Shown here: piece by piece, positions 27,160 through 35,804 of the stretch
Numbering within the stretch: the first letter of the stretch is position 1
Layout of the letters: the number at the start of each line of letters is the position of its first letter
DNA from: Paracoccaceae bacterium
GTDB lineage: Bacteria > Pseudomonadota > Alphaproteobacteria > Rhodobacterales > Rhodobacteraceae
Assembly (NCBI GenBank): GCA_024742575.1
Contig: JANSYF010000012.1
Span: forward strand, 1 to 64,000
Length of the DNA stretch: 64,000 nt
Direction: 5' to 3'
Translations under genes and position numbers: made by a program
The notes under the pieces: model-generated
Seen by the model: the letters and a program-made list of their open reading frames with translations, nothing else
Databases searched by the model: none
Told to the model about the DNA's origin: nothing

Positions 27160-27957
27160 ATGAAGCGTTTTATCCCATTTGTGAAATCCGACCCAACCGT
27201 CGCTGTTATTCGGATGCAAGGCACGATTGCCGCAGGGTCTCGTGGGGCCCTCAGCGACGCAAATCTTCGGTCTCTTCTCGAAAAGGCGTTTCGCAAGGGC
27301 AAGCCCTCCGCTGTGGCCCTTGAGATCAATTCGCCGGGCGGGTCGCCTGTCCAAAGTTCTTTGATCGGCGCGCGCATCCGGCGATTGGCTGATGAAACCG
27401 AAACTCCGGTCTATGCCTTTGTCGAAGATGTAGCTGCATCTGGTGGCTACTGGATTGCAAGCGCCGCCGATGAAATCTATGCCGACCCTGCGTCCATCCT
27501 CGGTTCCATCGGGGTGATTTCTGCCGGGTTCGGCGCGCATGTGTTCCTGCAACGGCAGGGTATTGAACGGCGCGTGTATACCGCCGGCAAATCCAAATCC
27601 ATGCTGGACCCGTTCCGCCCCGAAAACGAAGATGATGTGGCACGGTTGAACAAGCTGCTTGGCCAGCTACACGAAACCTTCATCACGCAGGTGAAAACAG
27701 GCCGCGGCGAAAAACTGGCCGACAATCCGGACCTTTTCACGGGCGAGATTTGGGTGGGACAAGGCGCTGTCGATGTCGGCTTGGCAGATCACATCGGGCA
27801 TCTTGTTCCGGCGATGAAAGAGCGTTTCGGTGACAAGGTGAAATTCCGACGCTACGAACAACGCCGCCCGTTCCTTAGCCGTTTCGGTGCGAAACTCACC
27901 GACGACGCGCTCAGCGTTATTGAAGAGCGCGCCGAGTTCGCGCGGTACGGACTGTAA
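27160..27957 (+). CDS. S49-family (SppA-like) serine peptidase
   Basis: A 265-residue peptidase of the S49/SppA family. ATG 27160 begins MKRFIPFVKSDPTVAVIRM. ALEINSPGGSPVQS corresponds to the oxyanion region, VEDVAASGGYWIASAAD contains the nucleophile Ser, and SILGSIGVISAGFG follows. The catalytic Lys of SppA is expected in the RQGIERRVYTAGKSKSM region. No clear signal peptide is seen, so it may be a membrane-associated cytoplasmic form. These enzymes clear signal peptides or degrade membrane proteins. It is one base from the next small gene. Confidence 0.87.
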   Translation: MKRFIPFVKSDPTVAVIRMQGTIAAGSRGALSDANLRSLLEKAFRKGKPSAVALEINSPGGSPVQSSLIGARIRRLADETETPVYAFVEDVAASGGYWIASAADEIYADPASILGSIGVISAGFGAHVFLQRQGIERRVYTAGKSKSMLDPFRPENEDDVARLNKLLGQLHETFITQVKTGRGEKLADNPDLFTGEIWVGQGAVDVGLADHIGHLVPAMKERFGDKVKFRRYEQRRPFLSRFGAKLTDDALSVIEERAEFARYGL

Positions 27958-27958
27958 C

Positions 27959-28126
27959 GTGATCAGCAAGATCGTTCTTCTTTTCCTTGCCTTCATCGCC
28001 GTGCTCGCCATGTTCGGCAAGCTGCGCGTGCCCGGGGCGAAACGTTTGGCCAGCGCCAAGTGCCGCAAATGCGGGCGTTACCGCATTGGCAAAAGCCCGT
28101 GTCCCTGTACCGGAAAGGCAAGCTGA
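27959..28126 (+). CDS. Small membrane protein with zinc-ribbon tail
   Basis: A 55-residue protein starting at GTG 27959, one base after the peptidase stop. The first 20 residues form a hydrophobic helix (ISKIVLLFLAFIAVLAMFG). The C-terminus has CRKCGRYRIGKSPCPC, a short zinc-ribbon-like motif with four cysteines. This combination of single helix and Cys cluster is conserved in roseobacters as I remember it, but no function is known. It shares the direction and tight spacing of its neighbours and lies two bases before the antiporter ATG. Confidence 0.72.
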   Translation: MISKIVLLFLAFIAVLAMFGKLRVPGAKRLASAKCRKCGRYRIGKSPCPCTGKAS

Positions 28127-28127
28127 C

Positions 28128-29081
28128 ATGGCGATGATCTGGGGAGGCATTGTCATAGGTCTGGTGATCCTGCTGCTGGCTGGCGATGCGTTGGTCAAGG
28201 GCGCGGTGAACCTGTCATTGCGCATTGGCATCCCGGCCCTGATTGTCAGCCTCACCGTGGTCGCCTTCGGCACCTCTGCGCCTGAACTGCTCATCTCGAT
28301 CAAGGCGGCGATGGAAAACGTGCCGGGCATCGCGCTGGGCAATGTGGTTGGATCAAACACTGCGAACGTTCTATTGGTACTGGGTGTTCCAGCCCTTTTG
28401 GCGGTAATGCACACAAGCGAATGCAATACCCGCAAAAGCTACGTGATCATGCTGGGTGCGTCATTGCTGTTCATCGCGCTGGCGTTTCGGGGTGTGTTCG
28501 ACTGGATGGCCGGGATCGTTCTTTTGGTTGTTTTGGCATTCATCCTCGGTGATGCGATGCGCGAAGCACTGGCCCATCGCCGTGCCGGGCAAGAAGCGGA
28601 TGATGACGAAGAACCCGAAGGCGCAGATCCGGACATGCCGTGGTGGAAGATCATTCTTTATCTTGCGCTGGGTCTCATTGGCCTTCCTCTGGGTGCAGAC
28701 CTTCTGGTCGACAACGCGGTTGAGATCGCGACGATCTTTGGTGTCAGCGACACGGTCATCGGCCTGACGCTGGTGGCCTTGGGCACCTCGCTGCCGGAAC
28801 TGGCGACAACCGTGATGGCTGCGCTACGGCGTCAGGCAGATGTGGCGCTGGGTAACGTCATCGGATCGAACATGTTCAACCTGCTAGCCATCATTGGTGT
28901 CGCGTCCCTGATCGCGCCGATCCCGGTGGATCCGGAATTCCTGCGCTTCGATCTGTGGGTGATGCTGGGCGCGTCGCTTCTGATATTTCCGTTGGTGTTC
29001 CTTGCAAAAGACCTGACGCGCATCTGGGGCGTGGTCTTGTCGGCGCTCTATCTGGGCTACATTGCGCTTGTCATCATGTAA
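28128..29081 (+). CDS. Calcium/sodium antiporter
   Basis: A 317-residue YrbG-type CaCA exchanger. Two alpha repeats are visible: FGTSAPELLISIKAA with VGSNTANVLLVLG in the first half, and LGTSLPELATTVMAALRR with NVIGSNMFNLLAIIG in the second. The central hydrophilic loop is acidic (QEADDDEEPEGADPD). The protein likely exchanges calcium for sodium or protons at the inner membrane. ATG 28128 follows GGAAAGG. It is probably expressed with the peptidase and small protein. Confidence 0.9.
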   Translation: MAMIWGGIVIGLVILLLAGDALVKGAVNLSLRIGIPALIVSLTVVAFGTSAPELLISIKAAMENVPGIALGNVVGSNTANVLLVLGVPALLAVMHTSECNTRKSYVIMLGASLLFIALAFRGVFDWMAGIVLLVVLAFILGDAMREALAHRRAGQEADDDEEPEGADPDMPWWKIILYLALGLIGLPLGADLLVDNAVEIATIFGVSDTVIGLTLVALGTSLPELATTVMAALRRQADVALGNVIGSNMFNLLAIIGVASLIAPIPVDPEFLRFDLWVMLGASLLIFPLVFLAKDLTRIWGVVLSALYLGYIALVIM

Positions 29082-29099
29082 GCGCGAAAGGCAGACCCG

Positions 29100-29879
29100 A
29101 TGAGCAAGGCATTGATCACAGGCGCAGGCAAACGGCTGGGACGCGCGATGGCGCTGTACCTCGCGGATCGCGGTTTTGATATTGCGGTGCACTACGCCAC
29201 TTCTGCGGATGAAGCCGAAGAGGTGGCAGATCTGATCCGTGCGAAGGGGCGGCAGGCCTGTACGGTGCAAGCCGACCTGTTGAATGAGGGTCAGACGCAA
29301 GCCCTGACTGCTAAAGCAATTTCGGGCATCGGCGGTCCGCTCACCGTTCTTATAAACAACGCGTCGATCTTTGAATACGACAACATCGAAACGGCAACCC
29401 GCGAAAGCTGGGATCGGCATCTTGAAAGCAACCTGCGCGCACCGTTTGTGTTGACCCAGCATTTCGCAGCGCAACTACCGGCGCCGCAGATGGACGATAT
29501 GAACGAACCGCTTGCGCCAGGATTGGTGATCAACATGATTGACCAGCGTGTGCGTAAACTGACACCAGAGTTCATGACCTACACCATCGCCAAGATGGGG
29601 CTTTGGGCCTATACCCAAACGGCTGCGCAAGCCTTGGCACCGAAATGCCGGGTCAATGCCATCGGCCCCGGCCCAACACTTCGGGGCGGTCGCCAGAGCG
29701 AAGCGCATTTCGCCAAACAGCGCTCTTCGACGGTGTTGAAAAGGGGTGCGAATACTTCGGATATCACTGGGGCGCTGGGCTACTTTCTGGACGCGCCGGG
29801 GGTAACGGGACAGATTTTATGCGTCGACGGCGGACAGCATTTGGGGTGGCAGACTTTGGACGTGATTGGCGTCGAATGA
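29100..29879 (+). CDS. SDR-family reductase, FolM/pteridine-reductase-like
   Basis: A 259-residue short-chain dehydrogenase. The cofactor motif is TGAGKRLGRAMA, the NNAS motif is intact, and YTIAK carries the catalytic Tyr and Lys. The usual catalytic Ser position reads INMIDQRV, with Asp, as in pteridine-reductase-like (FolM) enzymes that I recall. These reduce dihydromonapterin or dihydropteridines with NADPH. It follows the antiporter by 18 bases and ends the run before the 310-base uvrC spacer. Confidence 0.85.
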   Translation: MSKALITGAGKRLGRAMALYLADRGFDIAVHYATSADEAEEVADLIRAKGRQACTVQADLLNEGQTQALTAKAISGIGGPLTVLINNASIFEYDNIETATRESWDRHLESNLRAPFVLTQHFAAQLPAPQMDDMNEPLAPGLVINMIDQRVRKLTPEFMTYTIAKMGLWAYTQTAAQALAPKCRVNAIGPGPTLRGGRQSEAHFAKQRSSTVLKRGANTSDITGALGYFLDAPGVTGQILCVDGGQHLGWQTLDVIGVE

Positions 29880-29971
29880 TGCAGTCAAAAGTAAGTTTTG
29901 CACCGGTTTGGTTTACGTTACGAAAACGTTACGAAAGTGTTAATGTTTTCAGTGACTTGCCCGAAAGAGAT

Positions 29972-29986
29972 TTAAATATTATTTAA
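29972..29986. promoter_or_regulatory. CtrA-type binding site before uvrC
   Basis: TTAA-ATATTAT-TTAA is an exact TTAA-N7-TTAA match in an AT-rich block, where chance occurrence is more likely. It lies about 200 bases upstream of uvrC. In roseobacters CtrA controls motility and gene-transfer-agent genes; a link to uvrC is speculative. Confidence 0.45.
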
Positions 29987-30083
29987 AATCAATATCTTAT
30001 AAATTTGCACAAAAAATAGGCAATTCTGTGAGGGCACCGAAATACAAAGGAAAATTCCTAACGTTCAGAACTTCTCCGCAGAC

Positions 30084-30092
30084 TTATCCACA
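30084..30092 (+). other. DnaA-box match
   Basis: TTATCCACA matches the consensus TTATNCACA exactly, 98 bases upstream of uvrC. It is part of an inverted repeat (ATCCAC at 30086-30091, GTGGAT at 30099-30104). A single box does not make an origin; it could bind DnaA for transcription control. Confidence 0.4.
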
Positions 30093-30189
30093 GAAACCGT
30101 GGATGCCTTAACGGTTGCATAGGTGGATTCAATCAGGCAGCGAAACCTTAAGAATCGCGTGAAGAGCATAACCGTAAATTCAGGCTGAC

Positions 30190-32058
30190 ATGACCAAGGA
30201 AACCGACGCTGACAGTTTAACCGGATACGCCCGTATTCAGAGCTATCTCAAGACGCTGGACTCTAGTCCGGGTGTCTACAGAATGCTCGATGCACAGGCG
30301 CGCGTGCTTTATGTCGGCAAGGCGCGGAACCTGCGCGCACGGGTATCGAACTATTCACGACCGTCGCCGCAGCATTCGGGTCGTATCGCACGGATGATTT
30401 CGGAAACCGCGTCGATGATGTTCCTGACGACGCGGACCGAGACCGAAGCGCTGTTGCTGGAACAGAATCTCATCAAGCAGCTTAAGCCGCGCTACAACGT
30501 GCTTTTGCGGGACGACAAGTCTTTCCCCAATATCCACGTCACCGATCATGCCTTTCCTATGATCCACAAGCATCGTGGTGCGAAGAAAGACAAAGGTGCC
30601 TATTACGGTCCGTTCGCCAGTGCGGGCGCGGTCAACCGGACGCTGAACCAGTTGCAGCGCGTCTTCCTGCTGCGCAATTGTTCCGATGCCATGTTTGACA
30701 GCCGGACACGGCCCTGCCTTCAATACCAGATCAAGCGCTGTTCTGGGCCGTGTGTCGGCAAGATCACGGAGTCGGATTATGCTGAAAGTGTCCGCGATGC
30801 CGAGCGGTTCCTGTCTGGAAAATCCACGAATGTGCAGGAAACCCTGGCCAAGCAAATGGCGCTGGCCTCGGAAGAGATGGAGTTCGAACGTGCCGCTGCC
30901 TTGCGCGACCGCATTCGCGCCTTGACGCAGGTGCAGACAGCGCAGGGGATCAACCCGCGCGGCGTGACCGAGGCGGACGTGATCGCGCTGCATCTGGAAA
31001 AGGGGCAGGCCTGCGTGCAGGTCTTCTTCATTCGGGCGAACCAAAACTGGGGAAACAGGGATTTCTACCCGCGTGTTGGCCCAGATGTCGAAGAGGCCGA
31101 GGTGTTGGAGGCTTTCATTGGCCAGTTTTACGACACCAAAGAACCTGCGCGATTGTTGTTGCTGTCACATCCCATTGAGAACGAAGATCTGATGACTGAA
31201 GCCCTGTCAGACAAGTTGGGTCGCAAGGTCGAGATCGCTGTGCCGCGTCGCGGTGAGAAATCAGAGCTGGTGGATGGCGCATTGCGAAATGCACGGGAAT
31301 CGTTGGCCCGACGCATGGCGGAAACCGCGACGCAGGCCAAGTTGCTGCGTGGATTGGCCGAGGCTTTTGGTCTGGAGGAAGCACCCCAGCGGATCGAGGT
31401 TTATGACAACAGCCACATTCAAGGCACCAATGCCGTCGGCGGGATGATCGTGGCAGGGCCGGACGGGTTCATAAAAAATCAGTATCGCAAATTCAACATC
31501 AAAGGCGATGAACTTACCCCCGGTGACGATTTCGGCATGATGAAAGAGGTGCTGACCCGTCGGTTCAAGCGGTTGCTCAAGGATGATCCTGACCGCGACA
31601 AGGGGCTGTGGCCCGATCTGCTTTTGATCGACGGTGGTGCAGGGCAAGTGTCAGCTGTGCGCGAGATCATGACCGAATACGGGGTTGAAGATGTGCCGAT
31701 GGTCGGTGTGGCCAAGGGCGTGGACCGGGATGCGGGCAAGGAAGAGTTCCACCGTTCAGGGACACGACCCTTTGCGCTGCGCCACAATGATCCGGTTTTA
31801 TACTTTGTCCAACGTCTGCGGGATGAGGCGCACCGCTTTGCCATTGGGACCCACCGGGCGAAGCGGGCAAAGTCGCAGATGGCGAACCCGTTGGACGAGA
31901 TTTCGGGGGTCGGAGGCGCACGCAAGCGCGCGCTCTTGGCGCATTTTGGGTCCGCCAAGGCGGTCAGTCGCGCGAACCTTGCTGACCTTAAGGCGGTTGA
32001 TGGTGTGTCCGAAGCGTTGGCGGAACGCATCTACGCGTTCTTTCACGAAAAAGGCTAA
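30190..32058 (+). CDS. uvrC: Excinuclease ABC subunit C
   Basis: A 622-residue full-length UvrC, the dual-incision nuclease of nucleotide excision repair. The GIY-YIG domain comes first ([27 protein letters not shown]). A UVR motif near residues 215-240 ([18 protein letters not shown]) binds UvrB. The RNase H-like nuclease has [15 protein letters not shown] and LLIDGGAGQ, and C-terminal helix-hairpin-helix motifs end at AERIYAFF. All parts appear intact. The 310-base AT-rich spacer upstream is likely its control region. Confidence 0.96.
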   Translation: MTKETDADSLTGYARIQSYLKTLDSSPGVYRMLDAQARVLYVGKARNLRARVSNYSRPSPQHSGRIARMISETASMMFLTTRTETEALLLEQNLIKQLKPRYNVLLRDDKSFPNIHVTDHAFPMIHKHRGAKKDKGAYYGPFASAGAVNRTLNQLQRVFLLRNCSDAMFDSRTRPCLQYQIKRCSGPCVGKITESDYAESVRDAERFLSGKSTNVQETLAKQMALASEEMEFERAAALRDRIRALTQVQTAQGINPRGVTEADVIALHLEKGQACVQVFFIRANQNWGNRDFYPRVGPDVEEAEVLEAFIGQFYDTKEPARLLLLSHPIENEDLMTEALSDKLGRKVEIAVPRRGEKSELVDGALRNARESLARRMAETATQAKLLRGLAEAFGLEEAPQRIEVYDNSHIQGTNAVGGMIVAGPDGFIKNQYRKFNIKGDELTPGDDFGMMKEVLTRRFKRLLKDDPDRDKGLWPDLLLIDGGAGQVSAVREIMTEYGVEDVPMVGVAKGVDRDAGKEEFHRSGTRPFALRHNDPVLYFVQRLRDEAHRFAIGTHRAKRAKSQMANPLDEISGVGGARKRALLAHFGSAKAVSRANLADLKAVDGVSEALAERIYAFFHEKG

Positions 32059-32077
32059 CGCCGGGTTGGCGTCAGCC
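32053..32077. terminator. Hairpin at the end of uvrC
   Basis: GGCTAACGCC and GGCGTCAGCC pair with one mismatch around loop GGGTT, overlapping the uvrC stop. A short T-rich stretch follows only later. It probably ends uvrC or protects its 3' end, and is placed between convergent genes. Confidence 0.5.
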
Positions 32078-32090
32078 TATCGCTCTTAGA

Positions 32091-32504
32091 TTATTGGATC
32101 GAAAGATCGATGTTGAAGCTGCTGGTCTTGCCCGTGTCTTCGTCATTTCCCATGTGGTACACGCGGATCGCGTATGTGCCGTTGGCGGGCAGATCAACTG
32201 TTGTCGAATTCCCGTCCATCGAACTGTTATAGATCGCAACGCCATCGCTACCGGGAGGCAGGATGTTGAAATAGACAGTCCCGGTTCCATTACTGCTTGT
32301 CACAGAGAGTTCCACAAACATTTCCTGACCGGCTTGGGCCCCCAGTTGGTAGTCGGTGTATTCTTGTCCGGTTATTGTGCCTGATACCATGGTTCCAAAA
32401 TTGCCGGGTGCGAATTTCACCTCGGACTTGGATTGGGCGACCGCCGTCGAGGTTAGGGCGATGCCAAGAGCGGTGGCTATTGTGACAAGGGGTTTAAGGC
32501 GCAT
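32091..32504 (-). CDS. Secreted protein with a pre-peptidase C-terminal-like domain
   Basis: A 137-residue protein with signal peptide (cleaved after STAVA) and one beta-sandwich-like domain. Residues VSGTITGQEYTDYQLGAQAGQEMFV and LPANGTYAIRVYHMGN have the pattern of bacterial PPC domains, seen at the ends of secreted proteases and in single-domain periplasmic proteins. Similar proteins are sometimes annotated as inhibitor-like or hypothetical. No enzyme motif is visible. It converges on uvrC and stands alone. Confidence 0.65.
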   Translation of the reverse strand: MRLKPLVTIATALGIALTSTAVAQSKSEVKFAPGNFGTMVSGTITGQEYTDYQLGAQAGQEMFVELSVTSSNGTGTVYFNILPPGSDGVAIYNSSMDGNSTTVDLPANGTYAIRVYHMGNDEDTGKTSSFNIDLSIQ

Positions 32505-32573
32505 GAATAGGTCTCCTGATCAATTCTGCCCTACGTTAGCGTCACACAGTCGCCCGTCAAAGTTGTATCTGGC

Positions 32574-33005
32574 TCACAGCTTCAGAGATTTCAGGACCCC
32601 GAGCACCGTTTCTGGCAGCGGGGTAGGGCGACCATCTGCGTCGACATGCACCTGAGTGAAGAACCCTTCGGCCCCAGCCGTGTCGCTGTCATTTCCAAAC
32701 AATGCGATTTCGTATCTGAACGACGATGTGCCGATATGGGCGATGCGGATGCCAGCAGTCAGGATATCGGGAAAGCCCAATTCCGCATGATAGCGGCAGC
32801 CGCTTTCGACGACGAGGAATTTGGTGGCGTTGGGGCCACGAATCTCGATCCCCTGTTCCATCTGCCAAAGGCTGACGGCGGTGTCGAACAAGGAATAATA
32901 GGTGGCGTTGTTCAGGTGCCCGTATTCGTCATTGTCCTGCCAGCGGGTGGGCAGGGTTCGGAAGGCGCGATAGTCGGCGCGGGTTCCGGGCGGAATTCTG
33001 GCCAT
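32574..33005 (-). CDS. Acyl-CoA thioesterase (4-hydroxybenzoyl-CoA type hotdog)
   Basis: A 143-residue single hotdog-fold thioesterase. LPTRWQDNDEYGHLNNATYYSLFDTAVS is the conserved active-site segment, with the Asp used by 4-hydroxybenzoyl-CoA-type enzymes near residue 25. FVQVHVD-like FFTQVHVDADGRPTPLP marks the end of the domain. It hydrolyses an unknown acyl-CoA in the cytoplasm. ATG 33005 overlaps the TIGR02186 stop by one base, so coupling is likely although the functions look unrelated. Confidence 0.85.
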   Translation of the reverse strand: MARIPPGTRADYRAFRTLPTRWQDNDEYGHLNNATYYSLFDTAVSLWQMEQGIEIRGPNATKFLVVESGCRYHAELGFPDILTAGIRIAHIGTSSFRYEIALFGNDSDTAGAEGFFTQVHVDADGRPTPLPETVLGVLKSLKL

Positions 33006-33763
33006 CAGCCTGACCGCAGCAGCCTGAACGCGGCGGACGCACCCCATCCAGCGGCAATGGCAATGGCCAGCGACAAAAGCCCGTAGGCCAATGGCTGCTG
33101 ACGAGACAGGTTGAACAGCCAGCGTTCCAAACCAACCTTGCGAACGTCGATGCTGGTTTCGTAGACTGATACGACTTTGCCGCCCCGTGTCAGAAACACG
33201 CGTGTCGCGTATTCGCCTTCGGTGAGATTTGTGGGCATTTGAATCGCGGCATTGAACAGCGTTGATTCGCGCAGGTCTACTGCGCCTTCGTCCAGAACGT
33301 AGAGCCCGTTGTCCATGCGGATGCGGACAAGTGCGTCGATGAACTCCTGCGGGTTGGCCACTTGCGACCACGCGCCGATTGATCGGATGCGGCGCGGGAT
33401 TGAGATTGTGTGTCGCAGGTCGTCGGCTTCGTTCACGACATCGGCCCAAGGCGCAGATGTGGCAATGGCGTAAAAACTTGGTGCGGCGGATACGTCCATT
33501 GCATCGGTGTTCACCCAAATGCCAACGACCCGGTCTTTGCGACGGACTGTGATTGGTTCTTGCGGCCCAGAGATTGTAACGATCACCTGCAATGGCTGAT
33601 CCTGCGGGATCGGCGCTTCGCGTTTAATAGCACCGTAAATGATGATCTCGGATCCGTCGAAATTGGTCGAGATCGACACCTGATCTTGGCTGAGGCCCAG
33701 CACCACCTCTTCGGCCTGCAAAGGCGCGGCAAGGAACAGAAGGATCAAGAGCAGCCCACGCAT
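33005..33763 (-). CDS. TIGR02186 family membrane-anchored protein
   Basis: A 252-residue protein with signal peptide (LLLILLFLAAPLQA), a large periplasmic region and a C-terminal helix (LAYGLLSLAIAIAAGWGASAAF). The N-terminal EEVVLGLSQDQVSISTNFDGSEIIIYGAI is the typical TIGR02186 start. The family is restricted to alphaproteobacteria, is often adjacent to TSUP permeases, and its role is unknown. Here its start overlaps the TSUP stop by one base, so they may form one complex. A link with sulfur-oxyanion export is inferred from context only. Confidence 0.85.
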   Translation of the reverse strand: MRGLLLILLFLAAPLQAEEVVLGLSQDQVSISTNFDGSEIIIYGAIKREAPIPQDQPLQVIVTISGPQEPITVRRKDRVVGIWVNTDAMDVSAAPSFYAIATSAPWADVVNEADDLRHTISIPRRIRSIGAWSQVANPQEFIDALVRIRMDNGLYVLDEGAVDLRESTLFNAAIQMPTNLTEGEYATRVFLTRGGKVVSVYETSIDVRKVGLERWLFNLSRQQPLAYGLLSLAIAIAAGWGASAAFRLLRSG

Positions 33764-34677
33764 CAGTGGCCTCCTCCCGTACCGATTGAGAACAGCTCGG
33801 ACGGTTGAAGCAGAAGATCGAGCGCCAGTTTGCCACAAACGGCCAGCACCATGATCGCAAGTAGGATACGTAGCTGTTCGGCCTTAAGTTTGGCCCCGAT
33901 CACGGTACCGATCTGAGCGCCTACAACACCGCCAATCAGCAGCAATACAGCCAGCACAATGTCGACAGTGTAGTTGGTGGTGGCGTGCAACAGGGTGGTA
34001 AAGCCCGTGACGAAAATGATTTGGAACAGCGAGGTGCCGACCACAACTTTTGTGGGCATACCCAGCAAATAGATCATTGCAGGCACCATGATAAAGCCGC
34101 CTCCGACACCCATGATCGCGGCAAGGATGCCTACGAGAATGCCAACGATCACTGGCGGGATGACCGAGATATATAGCCCGGAGGTGCGGAACCGCATCTT
34201 GAACGGCAGGCCGTGAATCCAGTTATGCTTTTTGCGCTTGGGGGCCACGCCAGAGCGTGTCTTGCGGATCGCGTTCAGACTTTCGACGAACATCAACGAT
34301 CCGATGATGCCAAGAAAGAGAACGTAGCAGAGTTTGACGAGCAGATCGACCTGACCGAGACTCTTCAGGTAATTGAACACCCAAACACCAAGGGCTGCCC
34401 CAAGTAAGCCCCCGACAAGCAGCACCGTTCCCATTTTGAGATCGACCGTTTTTCGCCTGAGATGGGCGAGCACACCGGAAAAAGACGACGCGACGATCTG
34501 GTTCGCTTCGGTGGCCACGGCGACAGCGGGGGGGATGCCTATGAAGAACAGAAGTGGCGTCATCAGGAAGCCACCGCCAACACCAAACATGCCGGACAGC
34601 ACACCCACCATCCCGCCAAGGCCAAGCAGCAGGAACGCGTTGACCGATACTTCGGCGATGGGGAGGTAGATTTGCAT
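33763..34677 (-). CDS. TauE/SafE (TSUP) sulfite-exporter-like permease
   Basis: A 304-residue membrane protein with two similar halves. Each contains a GGGF motif: SGMFGVGGGFLMTPLLFFIGI and IMGVGGGFIMVPAMIYLLGMP. About eight helices are present with a basic cytoplasmic loop between halves (KTRSGVAPKRKKH). Family members export sulfite, sulfoacetate or related anions. ATG 34677 is preferred; a longer start at 34695 is possible. Its direct partner TIGR02186 supports a sulfur role. Confidence 0.88.
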   Translation of the reverse strand: MQIYLPIAEVSVNAFLLLGLGGMVGVLSGMFGVGGGFLMTPLLFFIGIPPAVAVATEANQIVASSFSGVLAHLRRKTVDLKMGTVLLVGGLLGAALGVWVFNYLKSLGQVDLLVKLCYVLFLGIIGSLMFVESLNAIRKTRSGVAPKRKKHNWIHGLPFKMRFRTSGLYISVIPPVIVGILVGILAAIMGVGGGFIMVPAMIYLLGMPTKVVVGTSLFQIIFVTGFTTLLHATTNYTVDIVLAVLLLIGGVVGAQIGTVIGAKLKAEQLRILLAIMVLAVCGKLALDLLLQPSELFSIGTGGGH

Positions 34678-34778
34678 GTTCGTCCATAGACCCAACCTTT
34701 GCCCCGTTTCAAGCGGTCCGGTGCCGCAGCTGCAAAAAGGACTTAAGAAAATGGGTCAACTGGACTCAGTCGCTGTGG

Positions 34779-34802
34779 GGGTGATGCGTGGACGCATCAC
34801 CC
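34779..34802 (-). terminator. Hairpin after the nucleoside importer operon
   Basis: GGGTGATGCG (34779-34788) and CGCATCACCC (34793-34802) form a perfect ten-base-pair stem with loop TGGA. On the minus strand it follows the second permease stop by about 37 bases. No strong T run follows, so termination efficiency is uncertain. Confidence 0.6.
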
Positions 34803-34838
34803 GTTCCCGTTGACGGAAACGCCCGCTTAACCTGATTG

Positions 34839-35804
34839 TCAGCGTTCCTTGACGTAGGGCTCACCACCGGCGCGCGGTGGAATCGCTTTGCCGACAAAAC
34901 CGGCAAGGATGACAACGGTCAGGATATAAGGCAGCGCGTCCATGAACTGAACCGGCACGACGAATGCGCCAAGATCAATGTTTTGATAGCGCAAGGCCAC
35001 GGCTTGCAGCAGTCCAAACAGCAGGCAGGCATAAAGCGCGTGCCATGGACGCCACTTGGCGAAGATCAGTGCGGCCAGTGCGATGAAACCTCGTCCAGCG
35101 GTCATGTCTTTGACGAAACCCGCTTGTAATGCCGTGGCGAGATAAGCCCCAGCGATACCGCAAAGCACACCGCAGATACCTACCGCGACATAGCGCAATC
35201 CAATCACCGACACACCAGCTGTGTCCACTGCCTCGGGCGCTTCACCGACGGCGCGTAGGCGCAGGCCAAAACGTGTCCGGTACAGAAGCCACCAAGTCAG
35301 TGGAACCATAGCAAAGGCAATATAGACGAGGATCGAATGCCCCGAGATTAATTCTTGATAAATCGGTCCGATGATTGGAATGCCCGAGACGGCGTCTACG
35401 CCCGGCAGCGTGATCCCCTCGAACCGTCCTGCACCGATCAGTGACGGGGTGCGCCCGCCCTGACTGAACCAGTCCTGTGCGATCAGGACAGTGAGACCTG
35501 CCGCGAGGAAGTTGATCGCGACACCCGAGATAAGCTGGTTGCCGCGGAACGTGATCGACGCCAGCCCATGCAATACTGACAACGCGAGTGAGGCAAGAAT
35601 ACCTGCGCCGAGGCCCATCCAGACATCGCCCGTGATCGAGGCGATGGCTGCGGAAAAAAATGCGGCGGCAAGCATTTTTCCCTCGAGCCCAATATCGAAG
35701 ATGCCAGCGCGTTCGCTGAACAGTCCGGCAAGGCAAGCAAGCAGCAGCGGAGTGGCCAGACGCACGGTGCTATCGAGCACCTGAAGCAGTGTTGCGAAAT
35801 CCAT
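34839..35804 (-). CDS. BMP-type nucleoside ABC transporter, permease 2
   Basis: A 321-residue BPD_transp_2 permease similar to NupQ/YufQ. It has about nine helices; SERAGIFDIGLEGKMLAAAF and GLRLRAVGEAPEAVDTAGVSV are the recognisable blocks. The first corresponds to the conserved N-terminal segment of these permeases and the second to the coupling region. It pairs with permease 1 and the ATPase. Its start overlaps the permease 1 stop at one base. Confidence 0.9.
   Translation of the reverse strand: MDFATLLQVLDSTVRLATPLLLACLAGLFSERAGIFDIGLEGKMLAAAFFSAAIASITGDVWMGLGAGILASLALSVLHGLASITFRGNQLISGVAINFLAAGLTVLIAQDWFSQGGRTPSLIGAGRFEGITLPGVDAVSGIPIIGPIYQELISGHSILVYIAFAMVPLTWWLLYRTRFGLRLRAVGEAPEAVDTAGVSVIGLRYVAVGICGVLCGIAGAYLATALQAGFVKDMTAGRGFIALAALIFAKWRPWHALYACLLFGLLQAVALRYQNIDLGAFVVPVQFMDALPYILTVVILAGFVGKAIPPRAGGEPYVKER

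Larger units (their letters stand above)
29880..30189. other. AT-rich spacer before uvrC
   Basis: About 310 bases without a supported gene. It contains an 11-base direct repeat (CGTTACGAAA, starting near 29917 and 29928), a CtrA-type site at 29972-29986, an AT-rich stretch up to about 30020, and a DnaA-box match at 30084-30092. The region is unlike the GC-rich spacers elsewhere in the window. No structured RNA could be supported. Confidence 0.5.

Noticed and set aside
29880-30189. Chromosomal origin of replication.
   Set aside because: Only one DnaA box and one CtrA site are present, and the genes usually near alphaproteobacterial origins are absent. Kept only as a regulatory region.
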